Origin: DASPKW01 sp038244055
GTDB taxonomy: Bacteria; Planctomycetota; Phycisphaerae; Tepidisphaerales; Tepidisphaeraceae
Direction: 5' to 3'
Length of the DNA stretch: 10,484 nt
NCBI GenBank assembly: GCA_038244055.1
Contig: JBBRTW010000247.1
Span: forward strand, 1 to 10,484
The stretch's first letter is position 1. Every line of letters begins with the position of its first letter. Under the pieces are notes generated by a model that saw nothing but the letters and a program-made list of their open reading frames with translations, was not told where the DNA came from and did not search any database. This document shows, piece after piece, positions 1 through 5,607 of the stretch. The translations under genes were made by a program, and so were the position numbers.

Positions 1-234
1 GCGGTCGGACTTGGCCCAGAGTTCCTGGAAGACATCGACCATGACATCTTCCGCGAGCCCCGGGTCTTTGAGGATTTTCAGACAGAGCGTGTAGACAATG
101 GAGGAGTGGCGATCGTAGAAGCGCGCCAGCGCGGCGGGGTCCTGGCGCGCGATCCCCTGCATCAGCACGTAGTCATCATCCGTGCCGATACCACCAGCCC
201 GCGGCGGGGGATTGGAATGGTTTTGAAAGTGCAT
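1..234 (-). CDS. ECF-type RNA polymerase sigma factor, N-terminal part (runs off the window)
   Basis: The reverse strand reads openly for 78 codons from an ATG at 232-234 to the left edge. After a proline/glycine-rich leader of about 18 residues it shows sigma-70 region 2: DYVLMQGIARQDPAALARFY (residues 21-40), then a YTLCLKILKD helix and AEDVMVDVFQELWAKS (61-76). The last matches the AEDxxQEVFxxxW signature of the core-polymerase-binding and -10-recognition helix in ECF sigma factors. Region 4 lies outside the window, so the subfamily and any anti-sigma partner cannot be named. No Shine-Dalgarno sequence is visible before the ATG. An in-frame ATG at residue 25 falls inside region 2 and would be too late. 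The gene is divergent from the oxidoreductase cluster and shares its upstream region. Whether it controls that cluster is unknown. Confidence 0.88.
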   Translation of the reverse strand, partial: MHFQNHSNPPPRAGGIGTDDDYVLMQGIARQDPAALARFYDRHSSIVYTLCLKILKDPGLAEDVMVDVFQELWAKSDR

Positions 235-405
235 TGGCGCGAGGAGGGTGCGTGAAAGGATCGGCCGCCGCGCGTCAATTTACCAAGTGGAATGTAAAAA
301 CGCGAAGGGAAGGCCAATCATCAACCAGATCGCCGGCGGTGGATTCGATTGTCGAAAGAATCAAACGTCGTTTACAGGCCGCTTGCGGACGAGTACGGTT
401 GGGGC
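235..405. promoter_or_regulatory. Divergent intergenic region between the sigma factor and the oxidoreductase operon
   Basis: This 171-base gap separates two divergent starts and should hold promoters for both. For the plus strand the best sigma-70-like candidate is TTTACA at 371-376, 17 bases, then TACGGT at 394-399. The -35 hexamer fits well and the -10 is weak. Its start point would fall at about 406, on the GTG of the oxidoreductase, which would make the mRNA leaderless. An alternative TTG start at 349 lies upstream of this promoter. I see no convincing promoter for the minus strand. Confidence 0.35.
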
Positions 406-1557
406 GTGAAACCAAGTAAATCGATCAACCAACTTCGCGCCGGTGTCATCGGCACCGGATTCATCGGACCCGTTCATATCGAGGCGCTGCGGCGGCTGGG
501 CGTGCAGGTGGCGGCGCTGGCGGATGTGCCGGCGGTTGTTGAGAAGGCGGCCGCCAAGCACGGCATCCCCAATGCCTACGGCGACTGGCGCGAAATGCTC
601 AAGTCCGCGGAGATCGATGTCGTGCATGTGACCGCGCCCAATCGCTTCCACTGCGAAATGTCCCTGGCCGCCCTCGAGGCCGGCAAGCATGTGATCTGCG
701 AGAAGCCGTTGGCGATGAACACGAAGGAGACGGCGCAGATCGTCAAGGTGGCCAAAAGCAGCGGGACGGTTTTTGCGGTGAATTACAACTTTCGCTTTTA
801 TCCGGGTGTGTTGGCGCTGCGGAAGATGGTGGAGTCGGGCGACTTCGGCGACATCATGCACGTCAACGGCTCGTACATGCAGGACTGGCTCTTCAAGGAT
901 ACGGATTACAACTGGCGGCTTCTGCCGCAGGAGGGGGGTAAACTTCGCGCGGTGGCCGATATCGGCACGCACTGGATGGATGCCGTTTCGTACATCCTCG
1001 GTTCGAAGATCAAATCGGTCTTTGCGGACCTGGTCACCTGGCACAAAACCCGCAAGCGCCCGCTGGGCGAGGTGCAGACCTTCGCCAAGGCGGATACCGA
1101 AATGAAATACGCGGAGTATCCGGTCAAGACCGAGGATTACGCCAACGTCCTCCTGCAATTCGCCAATGGCGCTCGCGGCAACATGGGCGTCTCGCAGGTG
1201 GCGGCCGGGCGGAAGAACTGCGTGCGCATCGAGATCTACGGATCGAAGAAATCGGCCTGGTGGTGCTCGGAGAATCCGGAAGTGCTGCACTTCGGCAATC
1301 GCGACGGGGCGAATGAGACGGCCGTGCGGGCGACTGGCGCATTTGGCGGCGGCGCGGCCGGTTTCATGGACTATCCGCCGGGCCATGTCGAAGGATTCCC
1401 CGATACGTTCAAGATGCTGTTTAGATCGGTTTACGGGCAGATCGCCACGGGCCAGAAGAGCGGCCTGTTCGCCGATGTGAAGGCCGGGCATGAAGAGGTC
1501 GCGGTTTGCGAAGCGATCATGGCAAGCAATAAGTCGCGCGGTTGGGCGAAAGTCTAG
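406..1557 (+). CDS. Gfo/Idh/MocA family NAD(P)-dependent oxidoreductase
   Basis: A cytoplasmic dehydrogenase of 383 residues from the GTG at 406. The N-terminal Rossmann fold shows AGVIGTGFIGPVH (residues 12-24), the GxGxxG dinucleotide loop. The family signature EKP lies at 99-101, and its lysine is the usual catalytic residue. The C-terminal half carries NYNFRFYP (126-133) and DIGTHWMD (185-192), the segment that supplies the catalytic Asp/His of the family. Such enzymes oxidise or reduce a ring hydroxyl of sugars, inositols or their derivatives. The substrate cannot be read from sequence. The start is uncertain: a TTG at 349 would add 19 residues before the fold, but GTG 406 is closer to the Rossmann strand and has a possible promoter just upstream. 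It is followed by a TIM-barrel isomerase-like gene and deoC on the same strand, suggesting one catabolic operon. Confidence 0.9.
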   Translation: MKPSKSINQLRAGVIGTGFIGPVHIEALRRLGVQVAALADVPAVVEKAAAKHGIPNAYGDWREMLKSAEIDVVHVTAPNRFHCEMSLAALEAGKHVICEKPLAMNTKETAQIVKVAKSSGTVFAVNYNFRFYPGVLALRKMVESGDFGDIMHVNGSYMQDWLFKDTDYNWRLLPQEGGKLRAVADIGTHWMDAVSYILGSKIKSVFADLVTWHKTRKRPLGEVQTFAKADTEMKYAEYPVKTEDYANVLLQFANGARGNMGVSQVAAGRKNCVRIEIYGSKKSAWWCSENPEVLHFGNRDGANETAVRATGAFGGGAAGFMDYPPGHVEGFPDTFKMLFRSVYGQIATGQKSGLFADVKAGHEEVAVCEAIMASNKSRGWAKV

Positions 1558-1558
1558 G

Positions 1559-1662
1559 GTCATGCTGAGCGTAGCGAAGCATCTGGCCTGTCCGTCGTGG
1601 ACGATTCGCGTAGCGAGTGAACCTCAACGATTCAGCAAGATCCTTCGCAAGCTCAGGATGAC
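1559..1662. repeat. Intergenic palindromic repeat made of three small hairpins
   Basis: The gap between the oxidoreductase and the isomerase-like gene holds a composite inverted repeat. Left unit 1562-1582 folds as ATGCTGAGC, loop GTA, GCGAAGCAT. Right unit 1640-1659 folds as ATCCTTCGC, loop AA, GCTCAGGAT. Each has nine paired positions. Two central ones are tandem G-A mismatches, on the plus-strand copy for the left unit and on the minus-strand copy for the right. The outer arms (1559-1584 and 1638-1662) also pair with each other, with C/G differences that keep each small hairpin intact. A third hairpin, ATTCGC-GTA-GCGAGT at 1604-1618, sits between them. No coding sense is apparent. This looks like a REP-type repeat element within an operon, and could act on mRNA stability or attenuation. 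Confidence 0.75.
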
Positions 1663-1688
1663 AAGACCATTCCCGGGATGAATAGACT

Positions 1689-2603
1689 ATGAAACTCGGA
1701 TTTTTCAGTGCAATCCTGCCTGACTTGTCGTTTGCGAAGGTCATTGAATTCGCGGCCGGGAATGGCTTTTCCTGTGTCGAGATCGCATGTTGGCCCTCGG
1801 GCAAGGCCGATCGAAAGTTCGCGGGGATTACGCACATCGATGTCGACGGTTTTTCCAAGCCGATGGCGGAAGATGCTGCCGCGCTGTGCGAGATACATGG
1901 CGTTTTGATCACCGCGCTCGGCTACTACCCCAACCCGCTCGATCCCGATCCGGCGGCATCGGCCAGGGCGATTGCCCACCTGAAGAAAGTAATTCTCGCG
2001 GCCGAGCGGTTGGGCCTCTCCAATGTGAATACCTTCGTCGGCCGGGATTGGACTCAATCGGTGGATGATAACTGGCCGAGGTTTTTGAAGGTCTGGAGGC
2101 CGCTGATCAAGTTCGCTGAGGATCACGGGATCAAGATCGGCATCGAGAACTGCCCGATGTCCTTCACGGCCGATGAATGGCCGGGCGGGAAGAACCTGGC
2201 GACCTCGCCGGTGATCTGGCGGCGGATGTTCTCGGATATTTCGTCGAAGAATTTCGGGCTGAATTACGATCCGTCGCATTTTGTCCTGCAGAGCATGGAC
2301 CCTCTCAGCCCACTGCGCGAGTTCCGCGAAAAGCTGTTCCACATGCACGCGAAAGACATGGTGGTGCGTCAGGATCGGCTCAATGAGGTGGGCGTCTTCG
2401 CCCATCCGAAACAGTGGCACACGCCGAGAATTCCCGGATTCGGCGCGATCGACTGGGCGCGCTTCATGGGGGCGCTGTACGAAATTGGTTATGATGGGCC
2501 GGTCTGTATCGAAGTCGAGGATGATTCGTTCGGAAAGAGCCTGGCCGGCCGGCAGCGGGCGCTGAAGGTCGCGCGAGATGTGCTCCGACCGTATTTTGGA
2601 TAG
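1689..2603 (+). CDS. Xylose-isomerase-like TIM-barrel protein (sugar phosphate isomerase/epimerase family)
   Basis: A 304-residue protein of the AP-endonuclease-2/xylose-isomerase-like TIM-barrel superfamily, normally a divalent-metal-dependent isomerase or epimerase of sugars, keto acids or inositol derivatives. The N-terminal strand MKLGFFSAILPDLSF and VEIACWP (E31) are typical. Likely metal ligands are E153 (GIENCP), D194 and H197 (NYDPSHF), H218 or H220 (HMHAKD, the strongest family signature) and E275 (CIEVEDD). The set is complete, so the enzyme should be active, but the substrate cannot be assigned. It starts at ATG 1689, 131 bases after the oxidoreductase and beyond a hairpin repeat, with no good Shine-Dalgarno sequence. 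DeoC follows 27 bases downstream. Gfo/Idh/MocA enzymes are often paired with this family, the dehydrogenase making a keto sugar for the isomerase. Confidence 0.88.
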   Translation: MKLGFFSAILPDLSFAKVIEFAAGNGFSCVEIACWPSGKADRKFAGITHIDVDGFSKPMAEDAAALCEIHGVLITALGYYPNPLDPDPAASARAIAHLKKVILAAERLGLSNVNTFVGRDWTQSVDDNWPRFLKVWRPLIKFAEDHGIKIGIENCPMSFTADEWPGGKNLATSPVIWRRMFSDISSKNFGLNYDPSHFVLQSMDPLSPLREFREKLFHMHAKDMVVRQDRLNEVGVFAHPKQWHTPRIPGFGAIDWARFMGALYEIGYDGPVCIEVEDDSFGKSLAGRQRALKVARDVLRPYFG

Positions 2604-2630
2604 GGGTTTGGAAGGCAGCGAGGGCGAAAT

Positions 2631-3404
2631 ATGAAATACAGCTACGAGGAACTGGCCGGCATGATCGATCATTCGCTCCTGCATCCCACCATGACGGATA
2701 AGGATTTGGAGGAAGGGTGTCATGTGGCTGCCAAGTACAAAGTGGCATCGGTCTGCATCAAGCCCTACGCCGTCAAACGGGCGACCGACCTGCTGGCGGG
2801 GACGGGCGTCAAGGTGGGCGCGGTGATCGGCTTCCCGCACGGTTCGAGCACGAGCTCGGTCAAGCGCTTCGAAACGGAAATCGCCTGCCGCGATGGGGCC
2901 ACCGAGATCGACATGGTCATCAACATCGGCAAGGCCCTTTCGGGGGATTGGGATTATGTCGAGCAGGATGTGCGGGCGGTCTGCGTCGCCGCGCATGGGC
3001 ACGGCGCGATCGTCAAAGTCATTTTTGAAAATGATTTTCTCGCCGGCGATGCCATCAAGATTCACCTCTGCCAGTTATGCGAGCGCGCCGCGGCCGATTT
3101 CGTGAAGACCTCCACCGGCTACGGCTTCGTGAAGGGAAAAGATGGCAAATACGGCTACATGGGCGCGACCGAGCACGATCTCAAGCTGATGCGCGCCAAT
3201 GTCTCCGACACAGTGCAGGTCAAGGCGGCCGGCGGCGTGCGCGATCTGGATGCGCTGATTCTGGTGCGCGACCTGGGCACCACTCGCTGCGGCGCAACCG
3301 CCACGGCGCAAATGCTCGATGAGTACCGCCGCCGCGAGGCGGCCGAAAAGGCGGGTCCGGCGGCCGGCGCGAAATCATCGACCCTGGGCACGGGCGGATA
3401 TTGA
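2631..3404 (+). CDS. deoC: Deoxyribose-phosphate aldolase
   Basis: A 257-residue class I aldolase that cleaves 2-deoxy-D-ribose 5-phosphate to glyceraldehyde 3-phosphate and acetaldehyde, the end step of deoxynucleoside catabolism. Visible motifs are DHSLLHP (from D13), VCIKPY, GFPHG and TEIDMVIN with D94 (E. coli Asp102). KTSTG has the Schiff-base lysine K159 (E. coli Lys167) and VKAAGGVR has K198 (E. coli Lys201). The chain ends in GTGGY, so it keeps a C-terminal tyrosine after a flexible Gly/Ala/Ser tail. In E. coli the C-terminal Tyr259 reaches into the active site and helps proton transfer. The ATG has a GAGGG-like element about 10 bases upstream. It is third in the sugar cluster, and the helicase gene begins 7 bases after its stop. 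Because deoxynucleoside genes are absent here, it may serve another 2-deoxy sugar phosphate made by the two upstream enzymes. Confidence 0.96.
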   Translation: MKYSYEELAGMIDHSLLHPTMTDKDLEEGCHVAAKYKVASVCIKPYAVKRATDLLAGTGVKVGAVIGFPHGSSTSSVKRFETEIACRDGATEIDMVINIGKALSGDWDYVEQDVRAVCVAAHGHGAIVKVIFENDFLAGDAIKIHLCQLCERAAADFVKTSTGYGFVKGKDGKYGYMGATEHDLKLMRANVSDTVQVKAAGGVRDLDALILVRDLGTTRCGATATAQMLDEYRRREAAEKAGPAAGAKSSTLGTGGY

Positions 3405-3406
3405 GG
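3401..3406 (+). promoter_or_regulatory. Shine-Dalgarno sequence deciding the helicase start
   Basis: TTGAGG overlaps the deoC stop codon (3402-3404) and stands 5 bases before the GTG at 3412. It supports GTG 3412 over the ATG at 3319 inside deoC, and suggests translational coupling of the helicase to deoC. Confidence 0.55.
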
Positions 3407-3411
3407 CCCGC

Positions 3412-4824
3412 GTGAATGATTCCTCCGTTGAGCTCAGCTTCGATCGCGGGACGCTCCTGCTGCGCGGAGCGGGCCCTCGCGCGGGTTGGGAATACGATTC
3501 GCGCATCGGCTGCCTGCGCGCCCATGCGATCCAATATCGCCAGGCGCGGCAGGAACTGATGGCGGAGTTCGGCCGGCGCTTTCGCGATCAGGTGAAAGTG
3601 CCCCCGCGCATCGCCTGGCCGAAGGTGGAGGCGGTGGAACTGCGGCCGGAACAGGAAGCGGCCGTGGCGGCATGGGAGGCCGGCGGCGGGCGCGGGCTCA
3701 TCGTGATGCCCACCGGAACCGGCAAGACCGAAGTGGCCCTGGCCGCCATGACCCGGACCAAGATCGCCACGCTGATCGTCGCGCCCGTCCGCGATCTCAT
3801 GCACCAGTGGCATCGCCGCATTCATCGCAGCCTGGGCTACGATGCGGGGATCGTCGGCGATTCGATGTTCAATCTCCAGCCGGTGACCGTGACTACTTAC
3901 GACAGCGCCTACGCCCGCATGGCGGAAATCGGCGATCAATTCGGGTTGGTCATTTTCGATGAAGCGCATCATCTGCCAGGCAGGTGTTATCGCGAGGCCG
4001 CGCTGCTCTGCGCCGCCCCGATGCGCATGGGCCTGACCGCCACGCCCGAGCGCGGCGATGGCCGGCAGGTCGACCTTGCGGAGTTGATCGGCCCAACGGT
4101 CTACCGCCAGGAGATCAGCCAGGCCCGCGGGCGGACGCTAGCGGATTTCGAAGTCGTGCGCATTCCGGTAAAGCTCGGCGATGAGGAGCAATGGAAGTAC
4201 GACAACGCCTCGCGAACCGTGCAGTCCTATTTCCTGCAGCGCACGAAAGACCTGAAGGAACAGGCCGGCGAAGGCGGCAAGGCCCGCGCCTACGGCTGGC
4301 AGGATCTGTGCGCCGAGAGCGGCAAAGAGCCCGAGGCGCGCAAGGCGCAGAACGCGTACTACCTGAAGAAATCGATCGAAGACCGCGCCGAGGAGAAGCT
4401 GCGGGTGTTGGAGGATTTATTCCGCCTCCACGCCGGCGAGCGCGTGATCGTCTTCGCGGGATCGAATGCCATGGCGATGGATGTCTCCCGGCGTTTTCTC
4501 GCGCCAACGCTGCTGAGTCATTCGCGAAAGAAGGAGCGCCGCGAGGTGTTGGACGGTTTCTCGGCCGGGCGATTTCCCGTGCTGATCGCCAATCAGGTGC
4601 TGGATGAAGGCGTGGATGTCCCGGCCGCCAAGGTGGCGGTGGTCATCGGCGGAATGGCCTCGACGAGGCAGGCCAAGCAGCGCCTGGGCCGGATTTTGAG
4701 GCGCAGCGGCGACTCGCGGGCGGTGCTGTACGAGATCGTCTGCCAGGGAACCAACGATGAGGAGCGCTCGCGGAAGCGGCGGAGGAGCGATGCGTATGAA
4801 GGGGTTAAGAGGAGAAAAATGTGA
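3412..4824 (+). CDS. XPB/Rad25-type superfamily 2 DNA helicase
   Basis: A 470-residue ATP-dependent DNA helicase or translocase of the XPB branch. The N-terminal region (about 1-70) begins VELSFDRGTLLLRG, as in short bacterial and archaeal XPB proteins. RecA domain 1 has a Q-motif-like LRPEQEAAVAAW, Walker A MPTGTGKT (K105), motif II DEAHH (D183-H186) and motif III GLTATPER (T209-R214) followed by DGRQVDLAELIGPTVYR, typical of XPB. A charged insertion of about 90 residues (roughly 250-340) precedes RecA domain 2, which has VIVFAGS, motif V DEGVDVP (398-404) and motif VI QRLGRILRR (423-431). All ATPase motifs are intact. The lysine/arginine-rich tail may bind DNA. XPB opens DNA around lesions in archaeal and eukaryotic excision repair. 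The likely partner is the Bax1-type nuclease at 5608, now separated by a toxin-antitoxin pair. The in-frame ATG at 3319 would add 31 low-complexity residues overlapping deoC and is less likely. Confidence 0.93.
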   Translation: MNDSSVELSFDRGTLLLRGAGPRAGWEYDSRIGCLRAHAIQYRQARQELMAEFGRRFRDQVKVPPRIAWPKVEAVELRPEQEAAVAAWEAGGGRGLIVMPTGTGKTEVALAAMTRTKIATLIVAPVRDLMHQWHRRIHRSLGYDAGIVGDSMFNLQPVTVTTYDSAYARMAEIGDQFGLVIFDEAHHLPGRCYREAALLCAAPMRMGLTATPERGDGRQVDLAELIGPTVYRQEISQARGRTLADFEVVRIPVKLGDEEQWKYDNASRTVQSYFLQRTKDLKEQAGEGGKARAYGWQDLCAESGKEPEARKAQNAYYLKKSIEDRAEEKLRVLEDLFRLHAGERVIVFAGSNAMAMDVSRRFLAPTLLSHSRKKERREVLDGFSAGRFPVLIANQVLDEGVDVPAAKVAVVIGGMASTRQAKQRLGRILRRSGDSRAVLYEIVCQGTNDEERSRKRRRSDAYEGVKRRKM

Positions 4825-4851
4825 GCGCGGTGCGGACATGGGATTTGGGTG

Positions 4852-4974
4852 CCAGAGGTCACTCAAAAAAGTTTCATGCGTCTCCCGAACACCGTCTCCC
4901 ACGATGAGTAGCAAAAAACGCCCCCGGCGGAGGTTGCGTGCGATGGCCTCGGCAAAGCGGGGACCTTGCCAACA
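4852..4974 (-). pseudogene. Remnant of an unidentified protein (RGRFLLLIVGDGVRE motif)
   Basis: In the 177-base gap between helicase and toxin genes, the reverse strand encodes 41 residues beginning CWQGPRFAEAIARN and continuing with RRGRFLLLIVGDGVRE. This regular helix plus hydrophobic strand with a GDG turn does not look like random translation. From memory it resembles the conserved segment FAExxARNLxRGRFLLLIVGDGIRE seen in some large uncharacterised, possibly nuclease-related bacterial proteins. That match was not tested. No start codon, ribosome-binding site or continuing family sequence is apparent on either side, since the surrounding frame runs into the helicase antisense. I therefore call it a decayed fragment of an otherwise lost gene. 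It supports the view that 4825-5582 is inserted accessory DNA. Confidence 0.5.
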
Positions 4975-4995
4975 CGCATTTGATGTGTATATAAA
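4966..4995 (+). promoter_or_regulatory. Candidate promoter of the toxin-antitoxin pair
   Basis: TTGCCA at 4966-4971 and TATAAA at 4990-4995 are 18 bases apart, the best sigma-70-like pair in this gap. The spacer contains ACAC (4972-4975) and GTGT (4985-4988), short inverted arms that could be an operator for the ribbon-helix-helix antitoxin. The predicted start point falls on or near the toxin ATG at 5002, so the message may be leaderless. The AAGG directly touching the ATG is too close to work as a Shine-Dalgarno sequence. Confidence 0.45.
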
Positions 4996-5001
4996 ATAAG
5001 G

Positions 5002-5274
5002 ATGCTCGGCGACTTCCGGTGGAACGAGTGGAATATCGATCACATTGCCAACCATGGCGTAGCGCCCGAGCAGGCGGAGTACATCGTGCGGACGGCAAGG
5101 AAACCGTGGCCATCATACGAAGGTAACGGTCGATGGCTGGTGCGAGGCCAGGACAAAGCCGGCTTATTTCTTCAGGTTGCGTACATCGTGGATTCCGACG
5201 AGACGCTTTATGTGATTCATGCGCGGCCGCTGGATGATGGCGAGAAACGGCAACTGCGTCGGAGAAGAAAATGA
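5002..5274 (+). CDS. BrnT-like toxin (putative ribonuclease of a type II toxin-antitoxin pair)
   Basis: A small basic protein of 90 residues. It begins FRWNEWNIDHIANHGVAPEQ, which matches the start of BrnT-like toxins (xxWxxxNxxHxxKHGVxxEEA), and ends with LYVIHARPLDDGEKR followed by an arginine/lysine-rich tail, resembling the BrnT IIxARxxxxxERRxY ending. BrnT toxins are RelE-fold RNases that inhibit translation and are neutralised by a DNA-binding antitoxin encoded just downstream. The same order is found here: the stop codon overlaps the start of a ribbon-helix-helix gene by four bases (ATGA at 5271-5274). The family call rests on the two end motifs and the gene arrangement. A non-toxic member of the same fold is possible. 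It sits between helicase and nuclease genes that usually belong together. Confidence 0.65.
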   Translation: MLGDFRWNEWNIDHIANHGVAPEQAEYIVRTARKPWPSYEGNGRWLVRGQDKAGLFLQVAYIVDSDETLYVIHARPLDDGEKRQLRRRRK

Positions 5275-5582
5275 ACGACAAAATGACAAAAACACCTCGT
5301 TTGACGGCTTCCCAGCTTGAAGCGGCTTCACGCGAATTCGATCAGCCTGATTATGCACCCAAATTTCGCAAGGCGCCCGCCGCCGAGCAATCGCGGCACG
5401 ACCGCGCGATCCGTGCAGCGCGGCGGAAAAGAGGCAGGCCGGTGGTTGGCCAGGGGAGCGCGCGGATTCAGATCACCGTAGAGCGATCGTTGTTGGCTGA
5501 TGTCGACAATCATGTCCGGCGCGAGCATATTTCTCGATCGGAGTTGATCGCGCGTGGGTTGCGGCTTGCGCTGGCTTCCTAA
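5271..5582 (+). CDS. Ribbon-helix-helix (CopG/BrnA-like) antitoxin
   Basis: A 103-residue basic protein that overlaps the toxin gene by ATGA, so the two are translationally coupled. The C-terminal third, ARIQITVERSLLADVDNHVR then ISRSELIARGLRLAL (about residues 63-102), has the plan of a ribbon-helix-helix DNA-binding domain: a beta strand of alternating residues, helix A, a turn, then helix B. The N-terminal 60 residues are polar and probably disordered, with YAPKFRKAP near residue 28 and a basic GRPVVGQG linker before the strand. In BrnTA systems the antitoxin binds and blocks the toxin and represses the shared promoter. Here the toxin-binding and DNA-binding halves would be in the usual order or swapped; sequence alone does not tell. 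The Bax1-type gene starts 25 bases later. Confidence 0.68.
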   Translation: MNDKMTKTPRLTASQLEAASREFDQPDYAPKFRKAPAAEQSRHDRAIRAARRKRGRPVVGQGSARIQITVERSLLADVDNHVRREHISRSELIARGLRLALAS

Positions 5583-5607
5583 CGGCGTTTTCTGATGCCA
5601 GCCCCAA

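Noticed and set aside
234..419. Plus-strand open frame of 61 codons in the divergent gap, with an AGGAGG-like sequence near a GTG at 252
   Set aside because: Composition is arginine-rich without any motif, it overlaps the oxidoreductase start, and the region is needed as promoter DNA for two divergent genes.
361..1563. Long minus-strand open frame opposite the oxidoreductase
   Set aside because: It mirrors the coding frame of a well-supported Gfo/Idh/MocA gene and has histidine/arginine-rich composition typical of antisense reading in GC-rich DNA.
1653..3065. Minus-strand open frame of 470 codons opposite the isomerase-like gene and deoC
   Set aside because: It spans two clear genes and the repeat between them and shows no domain.
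3319..3411. Upstream ATG extension of the helicase inside deoC
   Set aside because: It would add 31 arginine-rich residues overlapping deoC by 86 bases. GTG 3412 has a Shine-Dalgarno sequence and begins directly before the conserved N-terminal segment.
4757..4999. Plus-strand open frame of 80 codons across the helicase end and the following gap
   Set aside because: It overlaps the helicase C-terminus in another frame, and its remaining part is opposite the patterned remnant on the minus strand.
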